From assembly GCA_947380915.1 (NCBI GenBank), contig CANCSY010000227.1, positions 1 through 5,295 on the forward strand: DNA of 5,295 nt, read 5' to 3'. The number at the start of each line of letters is the position of its first letter. The first letter of the stretch is position 1. The position numbers were made by a program, and so were the translations under genes. The notes beneath the pieces are model-generated. The model was not told where the DNA came from, did not search any database, and was given only the letters and a program-made list of their open reading frames with translations. Positions 1 to 5,295 of the stretch are shown in pieces. This DNA comes from Beijerinckiaceae bacterium. GTDB taxonomy: Bacteria; Pseudomonadota; Alphaproteobacteria; Rhizobiales; Beijerinckiaceae.

Positions 1-1667
1 ATGGCGTCCACGGTAAGGCCGCCGTCATGGGCCTGACCGCCGGTCATGGCCACAGCGTCATTGTAGAGGATCTTGTAGGTCATGTTCACGCCAGACCCGA
101 TGGCGAAGCGAATGGCGAGCACGCCCGAATGGTTATAGGTGCCGTCGCCGATGTTCTGGAACACATGGCCGCGCGTGGAGAAGGGGGCTTCGCCCACCCA
201 GTTGGCGCCCTCGCCGCCCATCTGGGTGAAGCCCTCGGTGGCGCGGTCCATCCACTGCACCATGTAATGGCAGCCGATGCCCGCATAGGCGCGCATGCCC
301 TCGGGGACCTTGGTCGATGAGTTATGCGGACAGCCCGAGCAGAAATAGGGCGTGCGCTGGGCGGCCTCCTGTGCCTGATCCAGCATGGCCTGCGCCTGCT
401 TCACCCGCGACAGATTGCGCGCGAGGTCCATGTCCCCGGGAAAACGCGCGGAGAGCCGCTCGCCCAGGGCGATGGCGATGTCGTTGGTGTCCAGCGCATA
501 TTTGGCCGGGAAGAGCGAGGCGCCCATCTCGTCCTTCTTGCCGATGACGGCGGGCTGGCGCGGCGCCCCATAGAGCTCCTCGCGCACCTGCATCTCGATC
601 AGCGAGCGCTTCTCCTCAATCACGATGATGAGATCGAGGCCTTCAGCAAAGTCCCGCAACCCCTGCGGCTCGATGGGCCAGACGCAGCCGAGCTTGTAGA
701 GACGCAGACCCAAGGCGTTGGCGCGCACCTCGTCAATCCCCAGATCCTCCAGCGCCTGCCTTGCGTCGAGATAGGACTTGCCGGTGGTGATGATGCCGAC
801 CTTCGCGTTGGGCCCGCTGGACAGAATCATCTGGTTGATCTTGTTGGCGCGCAAAAAGGCGACGATGGCGTCGCGCTTGTGGTCCAGCAGCCGGGCTTCC
901 TGGGTGAGCACGGGATCGCGCGCGCGGATGTTCAGCCCGCCTTCGGGCAGGTCGTAATCGGTGGGGGTGACGGTGGCGATGCGGTCAAGGTCGCTTTCGA
1001 CCACGGCGGTGGATTCGATATTGTCCTTGACGCATTTCACGCCGACCCAGACGCCCGCATAGCGCGAGAGGGCGAAGCCATAGAGGCCATAGTCGATCAG
1101 CTCCTGCACGCCAGCGGGATGCAGGATCGGGATCATGATGTTGAAGAGGTGGAATTCCGACTGGTGGCCGGAGGTCGAGGATTCCGACGCATGATCATCC
1201 CCCATCAGCACCAGCACGCCGCCATGCTTGGAAGTGCCGGCGAGATTGGCGTGGCGGAAGACGTCGCCGGAGCGATCAACGCCCGGGCCCTTGCCGTACC
1301 AGACCGCGAAGACCCCATCATATCTGCCCTCGCCGCGCATCTCCGCCTGCTGGGCGCCCCAGATGGCGGTGGCGGCGAGATCCTCGTTGAGGCCGGGCTG
1401 GAAGACCACGTCAGCGGCCTTCAGCTCCTTGGCCGCATGCATGAACTGCTGATCGAGCCCGCCCACGGGCGAGCCCCGATAGCCCGAGACGAAGCCCGCC
1501 GTATTGAGCCCCGCCTTGCGGTCGCGCGCCTTCTGCATGAGCAAGAGGCGGGTGATGGCCTGGGAGCCGGAAATGAAGACGCGGGTCTTGGCCAGATCGT
1601 ATTTGTCGGCGAGCGTCACCTGCGCAAGCGGAAGGGGCGAGGGGAGATCGCGGCCGTCGTGTGTCAT
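1..1667 (-). CDS. Indolepyruvate ferredoxin oxidoreductase family protein, N-terminal 555 codons (partial, runs off left edge)
   Basis: Reading the minus strand from the ATG at 1667 gives 555 uninterrupted codons to the window edge. The family oxidatively decarboxylates arylpyruvates such as indolepyruvate to arylacetyl-CoA, using thiamine diphosphate and passing electrons to ferredoxin in the cytoplasm. Visible landmarks: SGYRGSP at residues 61-67, GKGPGVDRSGD at 126-136 and GDDHASESST at 156-165 in the N-terminal pyrimidine-type domain. Further on are a Cys-rich CSGCPHN at 443-449, GCHYM with C466, and a thiamine-diphosphate GDG motif at 507-509 followed by NMTYKILYND. The long bacterial members of about 1150-1200 residues fuse the alpha and gamma parts, so roughly half is missing here. 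The start is supported by GGGGAG six bases upstream. The gene is divergent from the DUF1007 gene and no functional link is evident. Family assignment is firm; the exact 2-oxoacid substrate is not. An unrelated 500-codon reading frame on the opposite strand is a GC-driven shadow. Confidence 0.93.
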   Translation of the reverse strand, partial: MTHDGRDLPSPLPLAQVTLADKYDLAKTRVFISGSQAITRLLLMQKARDRKAGLNTAGFVSGYRGSPVGGLDQQFMHAAKELKAADVVFQPGLNEDLAATAIWGAQQAEMRGEGRYDGVFAVWYGKGPGVDRSGDVFRHANLAGTSKHGGVLVLMGDDHASESSTSGHQSEFHLFNIMIPILHPAGVQELIDYGLYGFALSRYAGVWVGVKCVKDNIESTAVVESDLDRIATVTPTDYDLPEGGLNIRARDPVLTQEARLLDHKRDAIVAFLRANKINQMILSSGPNAKVGIITTGKSYLDARQALEDLGIDEVRANALGLRLYKLGCVWPIEPQGLRDFAEGLDLIIVIEEKRSLIEMQVREELYGAPRQPAVIGKKDEMGASLFPAKYALDTNDIAIALGERLSARFPGDMDLARNLSRVKQAQAMLDQAQEAAQRTPYFCSGCPHNSSTKVPEGMRAYAGIGCHYMVQWMDRATEGFTQMGGEGANWVGEAPFSTRGHVFQNIGDGTYNHSGVLAIRFAIGSGVNMTYKILYNDAVAMTGGQAHDGGLTVDA

Positions 1668-1673
1668 GCTATG

Positions 1674-1679
1674 CTCCCC
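1674..1679 (-). promoter_or_regulatory. Ribosome binding site for the indolepyruvate oxidoreductase gene
   Basis: The minus strand reads GGGGAG, then six bases, then the ATG at 1667. This is a near-ideal Shine-Dalgarno match and spacing, and it sets the start codon. The encoded N-terminus, a short leader followed by VTLADKYDL, also fits the family. Confidence 0.7.
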
Positions 1680-1721
1680 GCCCGCAGGCCACCGGATTCG
1701 GCGGCTTCAAGGCCCTCTTGC

Positions 1722-1751
1722 AATGTAGGGCGGCGGGGCCTTTCTTTTCAA
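1722..1751 (-). promoter_or_regulatory. Candidate sigma70-type promoter for the indolepyruvate oxidoreductase gene
   Basis: On the minus strand TTGAAA (1751-1746) is followed by an 18-base spacer and TACATT (1727-1722), which matches 4 of 6 bases of the -10 consensus. Transcription would begin near 1715, giving a leader of about 48 bases before the start codon. The match is modest and the interpretation rests on position in a divergent intergenic region. I saw no convincing promoter for the plus-strand operon in the same 171 bp, and no clear metal-regulator operator. Confidence 0.3.
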
Positions 1752-1838
1752 GATGGGGTTCCTGTTGCCTCACTGCCCCGATCAAGCCAAAGTTGCATGC
1801 GAAACAGACGATTCACCCTCGCTTGAGAGCGCCCGGCC

Positions 1839-2468
1839 ATGAAGAGATTCGCCCTCCTGCTGCCCCTGCTTCTGTGGAGCCTGGCGGCCCGCGCCCATCC
1901 CCATGTCGTAGTCGCCGTGACCAGCGACGTCATCTTTGAAGACGGCAAGGTGGCGGCCATCCGCCATCACTGGACCTTCGACGACATGTATTCGGCCTTC
2001 GTCACCGCCAATCTCGGGCAGGACGGCAAGGACCCGACGACCGCAGAGCTTCAGCCGGTGGCGCAGACCAATGTGGAGTCGCTGAAAGAGTTCGACTTCT
2101 TCACCTTTCCCAAGATGAACGGGAAAAAGGTCGTCTTTGGCGATCCCAAGGATTATTCCATGACCTTCGACGGCAAGGACAAGACCGCAACCCTGCACTT
2201 CACCGTGCCGCTGGCCGAGGTCGCACCGAGCAAGCTCTTCGTCTTCCAGATCTACGACGCCAGCTATTTCGTGGCCTTCGCCTTCGACAAGAGCGAACCG
2301 GTGAAGCTGATCGGCGCTCCGCAGGGCTGTTCTCTGAGCGTGTCCAAACCCAAGGCCCTCGACAGCGACGAGAGCAAGAAACTCAACGAGAGCTTCTTCT
2401 CCGGCCTCTCTCCCGGTTCGGATTTCGGCGCCAAGCTCGCCGACCGCGCCATCGTGGCCTGTCCCTGA
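1839..2468 (+). CDS. DUF1007 family periplasmic protein, partner of the adjacent nickel/cobalt transporter
   Basis: A 209-residue secreted protein. It opens with a classic signal peptide: MKR, a Leu-rich core at residues 4-17 and ARA at 17-19 before the predicted cleavage. The mature protein would therefore begin His20-Pro21-His22, followed by a beta-rich domain. RHHWTFDDMYS at 42-52 (H43, H44, D48, D49) and FFTF at 87-90 are typical of DUF1007. The family is known mainly from recurrent pairing with NicO/RcnA-type transporters, and its biochemical role is not settled. Cys164 and Cys208 are the only cysteines and could form a disulfide in the periplasm. The stop overlaps the next start (TGATG), so the two genes are almost certainly one operon. 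A GAGAG nine bases upstream is a weak ribosome binding site. A role in delivering or trapping a divalent metal for the transporter is inference. Family call is firm. Confidence 0.9.
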   Translation: MKRFALLLPLLLWSLAARAHPHVVVAVTSDVIFEDGKVAAIRHHWTFDDMYSAFVTANLGQDGKDPTTAELQPVAQTNVESLKEFDFFTFPKMNGKKVVFGDPKDYSMTFDGKDKTATLHFTVPLAEVAPSKLFVFQIYDASYFVAFAFDKSEPVKLIGAPQGCSLSVSKPKALDSDESKKLNESFFSGLSPGSDFGAKLADRAIVACP

Positions 2469-3487
2469 TGACGCGCCAGGGCGCATGGCGGCTGGCGGGC
2501 CTTGCATGCCTGCTGGCGCTCGCCTGCGTGGCGGGCGAGGCCATGGCGCAGGGGCTGGCCCAGCCGCCGCGCAACCCCTTCAGCGTGGGAGTCAGCGAAG
2601 GGGGCGGCCAATATACGGGCGTGCTGGGCTGGATCATGTCCCAGCAGGTGGCCTTCGAGCGGCAGATGAGCGGCGCGGTGCGGGCGATCCGCATGACAGG
2701 CGCGGGCTTCTGGACCCTCGCCGCCATCAGCTTCGCCTATGGCGTGCTGCATGCGGCGGGGCCGGGCCACGGCAAGGCGGTGGTGGCGGCCTATATGATC
2801 GCCAATGAGCGGGCGCTGAAGCGCGGGCTGGTCATTTCGGGGCTGGCCTCCCTGCTGCAGGGTTTCGTCGCCATCGCCATCGTGGGCGTGCTGGCGCTCT
2901 TGCTCAACGCCACCGCCCAGCGCATGCGCGACGCCGCCCAATGGGTGGAGATCGCCAGCTTCGCAGGGATCGCCGCCTTCGGCGCCTTTCTGGCTTACCG
3001 CAAGGGCCGCGCCCTGCTGACGACCCTGTGGCCTCCTGCGCCCGCCCCCGCCTCGCGCTTCATCTGCGAGGCCGTGGAGGGGGATGAAAGCCATGTGCAT
3101 GGGCCGGACTGCGGCCATTTCCACATGCCTGACCCCAGCACGCTCGGCAAAAAGACCTTCTCCTGGCGGGATGCGGCGCTGACCGTGATCACGGCGGGCT
3201 CGCGGCCCTGTTCGGGGGCGATTCTGGTGCTGGTCTTCTCCATGGCGCAGGGAATCTTCTGGGCTGGGGTCGCCGCCACCTTCGCCATGGCGCTGGGCAC
3301 GGCGATCACCACGGGCGCGCTGGCCACCATGGCCGTGCTGGCCAAGGACCTCGCCCTGCGCCTGACGGGCGGCCAGAGCAGCCTACGCGGGCAGATCGTC
3401 GGTCGCGCACTCGAATTCGCCGCCGCCTGTCTGGTGCTGGCGCTGGGGCTGGCGTTGCTGCTGGGGGTTACGCTGGCGGGGGTATGA
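2468..3487 (+). CDS. NicO/RcnA-type nickel/cobalt transporter
   Basis: A 339-residue integral inner-membrane protein of the NicO superfamily, which moves Ni2+ or Co2+ (RcnA is the E. coli efflux member). Residues 1-27 look like a signal sequence or first anchor (cleavage possible at AMA-Q), followed by an extracytoplasmic stretch to about residue 75. Hydrophobic segments lie near 80-94, 122-148, 162-178, 236-261, 264-294 and 312-336. LHAAGPGHGKAVVAA at 94-108 matches the RcnA LHGxxPGHSK signature, with H95 and H101 as likely ligands. TAGSRPCSGAI at 242-252 matches RcnA's second signature around IPCP. Between them a loop carries C200, H209, H211, C215, H217 and H219, a shorter counterpart of RcnA's His-rich loop. 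The start ATG overlaps the DUF1007 stop by one base and has no good Shine-Dalgarno, which points to translational coupling. Metal and direction are not determined; the gene symbol rcnA is not justified for a DUF1007-linked member. Confidence 0.9.
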   Translation: MTRQGAWRLAGLACLLALACVAGEAMAQGLAQPPRNPFSVGVSEGGGQYTGVLGWIMSQQVAFERQMSGAVRAIRMTGAGFWTLAAISFAYGVLHAAGPGHGKAVVAAYMIANERALKRGLVISGLASLLQGFVAIAIVGVLALLLNATAQRMRDAAQWVEIASFAGIAAFGAFLAYRKGRALLTTLWPPAPAPASRFICEAVEGDESHVHGPDCGHFHMPDPSTLGKKTFSWRDAALTVITAGSRPCSGAILVLVFSMAQGIFWAGVAATFAMALGTAITTGALATMAVLAKDLALRLTGGQSSLRGQIVGRALEFAAACLVLALGLALLLGVTLAGV

Positions 3488-5068
3488 TCACAACCCCGCC
3501 GCGCCCCCATCGGCGCGCGGATCATGGGCCGCCTCCACCCGCCCGCGCGCATCACGCATCAACGCGCCCGCATGGCCGAAGGCGTCGGAGCGGGGTTGCA
3601 CGGAATGCTGGTGGCCCGCCTTTTCCAGCGCGCGCACCAGAGAGGGGTCGAACTCCTCCTCCATGGCCAGCAGGGTCGAGGCGGCGCCCCAGGTGCGGCC
3701 CAGCACGAAGCGGGGCGCATCCAGCGCCTCGGCGAGACCCATCCCGTGCAGCACCCTTGTGAAGAGCTGCGCCTGCACCTGCGGCTGGCCATCGCCGCCC
3801 ATGGTTCCATAGGGCATGACTCGCCCGTCGCTGAAGGCCGCCAGCGCCGGGTTGAGCGTATGGAAGGGCTTGCGCCCCGGCGAGAGCGGATTGTTCGAAC
3901 GGGCGTCGAGCGAGAAGGACACGCCCCGGTTCTGCATGAGCACGCCGGTGCGCGGCAGCAGGCAGCCCGAGCCATATTCCCAATAGGTGGACTGGATATA
4001 GGAGACCGCATAACCGTCCCGGTCCACGGCCCCCATCCAGATCGTGTCGCCCTTGGCGGGCGGCAGGGGAAAGGGCGCGGCGCGGCCCATGTCGATGAGG
4101 GACGCCTCCATGGCCAGCGCGCGCGGCTCCAGCGCCTCCTGCGGGCGACCCTCGCTGAAAGCGGGGTCGATGCACAGCTTGTCGCGGATGGCGAAGGCGC
4201 GCTTGGTGGCCTCCACGAGCCCGTGGATATGGGCGAAGCCTTCGGGCTTCGTCACCCCCAGCCGCTCGAAAATCCCCAGGATCAGCAGGGACGCCAACCC
4301 TTGGGTCGGCGGAGGAAAATTGTAGTGGGTGCGGCCCGCCAGCTTCAGGGCAAGGGGCTCGCGCACCTTCGCCTCGAACTGGCGCAGGTCCTCACGGGTG
4401 ACGGGGCTACCGATGCGCTCGAGGTCTTCGGCGATCTCGCGGCCCACATCGCCCCGGTAGAAATCATCGAGGCCCTGCTGTGCCAGATGATCAAGGGTCG
4501 CCCCCAGCGCCTCATAGCGCAGCAGGGTTCCCTGCGCGGGGATCTTGCCCTCGCGCAGATAGACCGGGGCGAAGCCCGGCGCCTGCGCCAGCGGCCCCAG
4601 ATCAGGCTGGCAGCGCGCTTGCGAGGGCGACACGGGCACGCCTTCGCGGGCGTGGCGGATGGCGTCGGAGAGGAGATCGCGCAGGGTCAGGCGCCCGCCG
4701 ATGGTCCGCGCATAGTCCCGCGCCAGCGCCCAGCCAGCGACGGCGCCGGGCACAGTGAGGGCCGCGTCCGGCCCGCGCGTGGGGATGGTTTCGTATTCCC
4801 GGCGCTGGTAGCGGGCGATGGTGGCCTTGGCGCCAGCGGGTCCGCAGGCCTCGAAGGCGCGCACCCGGCCCTTGGGCTCGCGCACGAGCCAGAAGCCGTC
4901 CCCGCCAATGGAGTTCATGTGCGGATAGACCACGGCGATGGTCGCGGCCATGGCCACCATGGCCTCCACCGCATTGCCGCCCATGGCCAGCACATTGCGC
5001 CCGGCGTCAGCGGCGCCCTGATGGGGGGCGGCGACGGCGGCGGTGGAGAAAACCTCAGTCGATCCCAT
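3488..5068 (-). CDS. Gamma-glutamyltransferase-family Ntn hydrolase (GGT-like, YwrD-type)
   Basis: A 526-residue, full-length member of the gamma-glutamyltransferase fold. These are made as a proenzyme that cleaves itself before a threonine to give a large and a small subunit. The N-terminal AAPHQGAADAGRNVLAMGGN (13-32) and NSIGGDGFWLV (52-62) are family hallmarks. The likely nucleophile is Thr342 in KGDTIWMGAVDRDG, aligned by eye with E. coli GGT Thr391. This predicts subunits of about 341 and 185 residues. Small-subunit landmarks are QNRGVSFSLD (379-388), GRKPFHTLNPALA (398-410), GTMGGDGQPQ (421-430) and the C-terminal DPRADGGAAG (517-525). No signal peptide is visible, so it is probably cytoplasmic, unlike periplasmic E. 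coli GGT. GAGGG four bases upstream supports the start. Several canonical substrate residues differ, so glutathione hydrolysis should not be assumed; an acylase or amidase on another amide is possible. Its stop abuts that of the transporter. Confidence 0.92.
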   Translation of the reverse strand: MGSTEVFSTAAVAAPHQGAADAGRNVLAMGGNAVEAMVAMAATIAVVYPHMNSIGGDGFWLVREPKGRVRAFEACGPAGAKATIARYQRREYETIPTRGPDAALTVPGAVAGWALARDYARTIGGRLTLRDLLSDAIRHAREGVPVSPSQARCQPDLGPLAQAPGFAPVYLREGKIPAQGTLLRYEALGATLDHLAQQGLDDFYRGDVGREIAEDLERIGSPVTREDLRQFEAKVREPLALKLAGRTHYNFPPPTQGLASLLILGIFERLGVTKPEGFAHIHGLVEATKRAFAIRDKLCIDPAFSEGRPQEALEPRALAMEASLIDMGRAAPFPLPPAKGDTIWMGAVDRDGYAVSYIQSTYWEYGSGCLLPRTGVLMQNRGVSFSLDARSNNPLSPGRKPFHTLNPALAAFSDGRVMPYGTMGGDGQPQVQAQLFTRVLHGMGLAEALDAPRFVLGRTWGAASTLLAMEEEFDPSLVRALEKAGHQHSVQPRSDAFGHAGALMRDARGRVEAAHDPRADGGAAGL

Positions 5069-5072
5069 AGGA

Positions 5073-5077
5073 CCCTC
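5073..5077 (-). promoter_or_regulatory. Ribosome binding site for the GGT-like gene
   Basis: The minus strand reads GTGAGGG, then TCCT, then the ATG at 5068. GAGGG is a good Shine-Dalgarno core, slightly close to the start. It supports this start over later in-frame methionines, which would remove the conserved N-terminal AAPHQGA motif. Confidence 0.6.
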
Positions 5078-5079
5078 AC

Positions 5080-5109
5080 TTGTTGCGCCAACAGGCCCGA
5101 TGCTATAGT
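5080..5109 (+). promoter_or_regulatory. Candidate promoter for the small membrane protein gene
   Basis: TATAGT at 5104-5109 is a good -10 element. TTGTTG at 5080-5085, 18 bases upstream, is a weak -35 with only its first three bases matching. Transcription would begin around 5116. This would leave the upstream in-frame GTG at 5108 outside the message and favours the GTG at 5153 as start. A small inverted repeat, TGTTG-CGC-CAACA at 5081-5093, covers the -35 region and could be an operator, though 5-bp arms are short enough to arise by chance. Confidence 0.45.
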
Positions 5110-5129
5110 GCCCGCCAGACGTGTCGCAA
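5102..5129 (-). promoter_or_regulatory. Candidate promoter for the GGT-like gene, overlapping the divergent one
   Basis: On the minus strand TTGCGA (5129-5124) is followed by a 16-base spacer and TATAGC (5107-5102). Each hexamer matches its consensus at four of six positions. The -10 element shares its CTATAG core with the plus-strand promoter, so the two start sites would be mutually exclusive or at least competing. The predicted leader to the ATG at 5068 is about 25-30 bases. This is a pattern match only. Confidence 0.35.
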
Positions 5130-5140
5130 AGCCTTCATCC

Positions 5141-5144
5141 GGAG
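5141..5144 (+). promoter_or_regulatory. Ribosome binding site deciding the GTG start at 5153
   Basis: GGAG followed by an eight-base A-rich spacer (CAAAAGCC) precedes the GTG at 5153. An alternative in-frame GTG at 5108 has no comparable site and overlaps the -10 element, so the downstream GTG is preferred. Confidence 0.65.
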
Positions 5145-5152
5145 CAAAAGCC

Positions 5153-5295
5153 GTGGCCGACCAAAAGCCGATCAACTGGCAGAACGCCCTGACCATCGTC
5201 AGCGTGGCCATTCTCGTCGGCACCGAGGTCGTGGGCATGACCTGGGCGGCGGGCTGGGCGCTGGGCGGCCTGTTCCAGATGCCGGGCATCGTGAG
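5153..5295 (+). CDS. Small inner-membrane protein, N-terminal 47 codons (partial, runs off right edge)
   Basis: An open frame from GTG runs to the window edge. It starts with a short polar N-terminus (ADQKPINWQN, residues 2-11), then a hydrophobic stretch from about 12 to 41 that is rich in Gly, Val, Ala and Trp and interrupted by Glu25. It ends at FQMPGIV. This looks like one helix entering a second, or a long helix with a polar break, in a small membrane protein of the kind common in alphaproteobacteria. I recognise the general look (NWQNALTIVSVAILVG) as that of conserved hypothetical small membrane proteins, but cannot name a family or function. The start is set by GGAG eight bases upstream and by the putative promoter near 5104. 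It is divergent from the GGT-like gene with an 84-bp gap. Confidence 0.72.
   Translation, partial: MADQKPINWQNALTIVSVAILVGTEVVGMTWAAGWALGGLFQMPGIV

Noticed and set aside
1791..1805. AGTTGCATGCGAAAC as a possible operator upstream of the metal-transport operon
   Set aside because: Only the central GCATGC is palindromic and the flanking arms do not pair. It does not resemble the NikR or RcnR operators I know.
324..1826. A 500-codon open reading frame on the plus strand opposite the indolepyruvate oxidoreductase gene
   Set aside because: Its translation is rich in Arg, Gly, Ala, His and Asp with no recognisable domain. The opposite strand encodes a clear, motif-rich enzyme in register, so the open frame is explained by high third-position GC in that gene.
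1782..2507. A 241-codon minus-strand frame antisense to the DUF1007 gene
   Set aside because: It covers the real gene and the intergenic region in a shadow frame. The plus-strand frame has a signal peptide and family motifs; this one has nothing recognisable.
2264..3124. A 286-codon minus-strand frame across the DUF1007-NicO junction
   Set aside because: It is antisense to two well-supported genes, spans their boundary, shows low-complexity GC-driven composition and has no family motif.
3500..3517. Hairpin CGCGCC-loop-GGCGCG just past the transporter stop as a possible terminator
   Set aside because: The stem has only six base pairs, lies inside the GGT-like coding sequence and has no U-tract on either side. 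GC-rich coding DNA makes such stems by chance.
5108..5152. N-terminal extension of the small membrane protein from an in-frame GTG at 5108
   Set aside because: That codon overlaps the putative -10 element and has no Shine-Dalgarno, whereas the GTG at 5153 has GGAG at good spacing. The extension would add a basic 15-residue leader with no clear role.

Overview
The window is GC-rich and gene-dense. Its codon usage and protein families suggest an alphaproteobacterium, most likely in the Hyphomicrobiales/Rhizobiales. This is an inference from resemblance, because no rRNA or other taxonomic marker is present. It holds four substantial genes and the start of a fifth, with almost no intergenic space. 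I saw no RNA gene, mobile element, CRISPR array or long repeat.

Layout: (1) Bases 1-1667, minus strand: the N-terminal half (555 codons) of a large thiamine-diphosphate-dependent indolepyruvate ferredoxin oxidoreductase family protein that runs off the left edge. (2) Bases 1668-1838: a 171-bp divergent intergenic region with a good ribosome binding site and a weak promoter candidate for the minus-strand gene. (3) Bases 1839-3487, plus strand: a two-gene operon of a secreted DUF1007 protein and a NicO/RcnA-type nickel/cobalt transporter. Stop and start overlap as TGATG. (4) Bases 3488-5068, minus strand: a gamma-glutamyltransferase-family Ntn hydrolase whose stop codon directly abuts the transporter's stop codon (TGA|TCA). 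(5) Bases 5069-5152: a compact divergent promoter region built around a near-palindromic CTATAG. (6) Bases 5153-5295, plus strand: the beginning of a small, probably single-helix or few-helix inner-membrane protein that runs off the right edge.

The only clear functional unit is the DUF1007-NicO pair. The likely arrangement is that the periplasmic DUF1007 protein, whose predicted mature N-terminus is His-Pro-His, works with a membrane transporter that has His/Cys-rich metal ligands. Metal identity (Ni, Co or possibly Zn) and direction of transport cannot be read from the sequence. The oxidoreductase and the Ntn hydrolase look like independent metabolic genes. The window is mostly ordinary chromosomal sequence. 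The best candidates for under-described biology are the metal-binding N-terminus of the DUF1007 protein, the non-canonical active site of the GGT-like protein and the overlapping divergent promoters near 5105.
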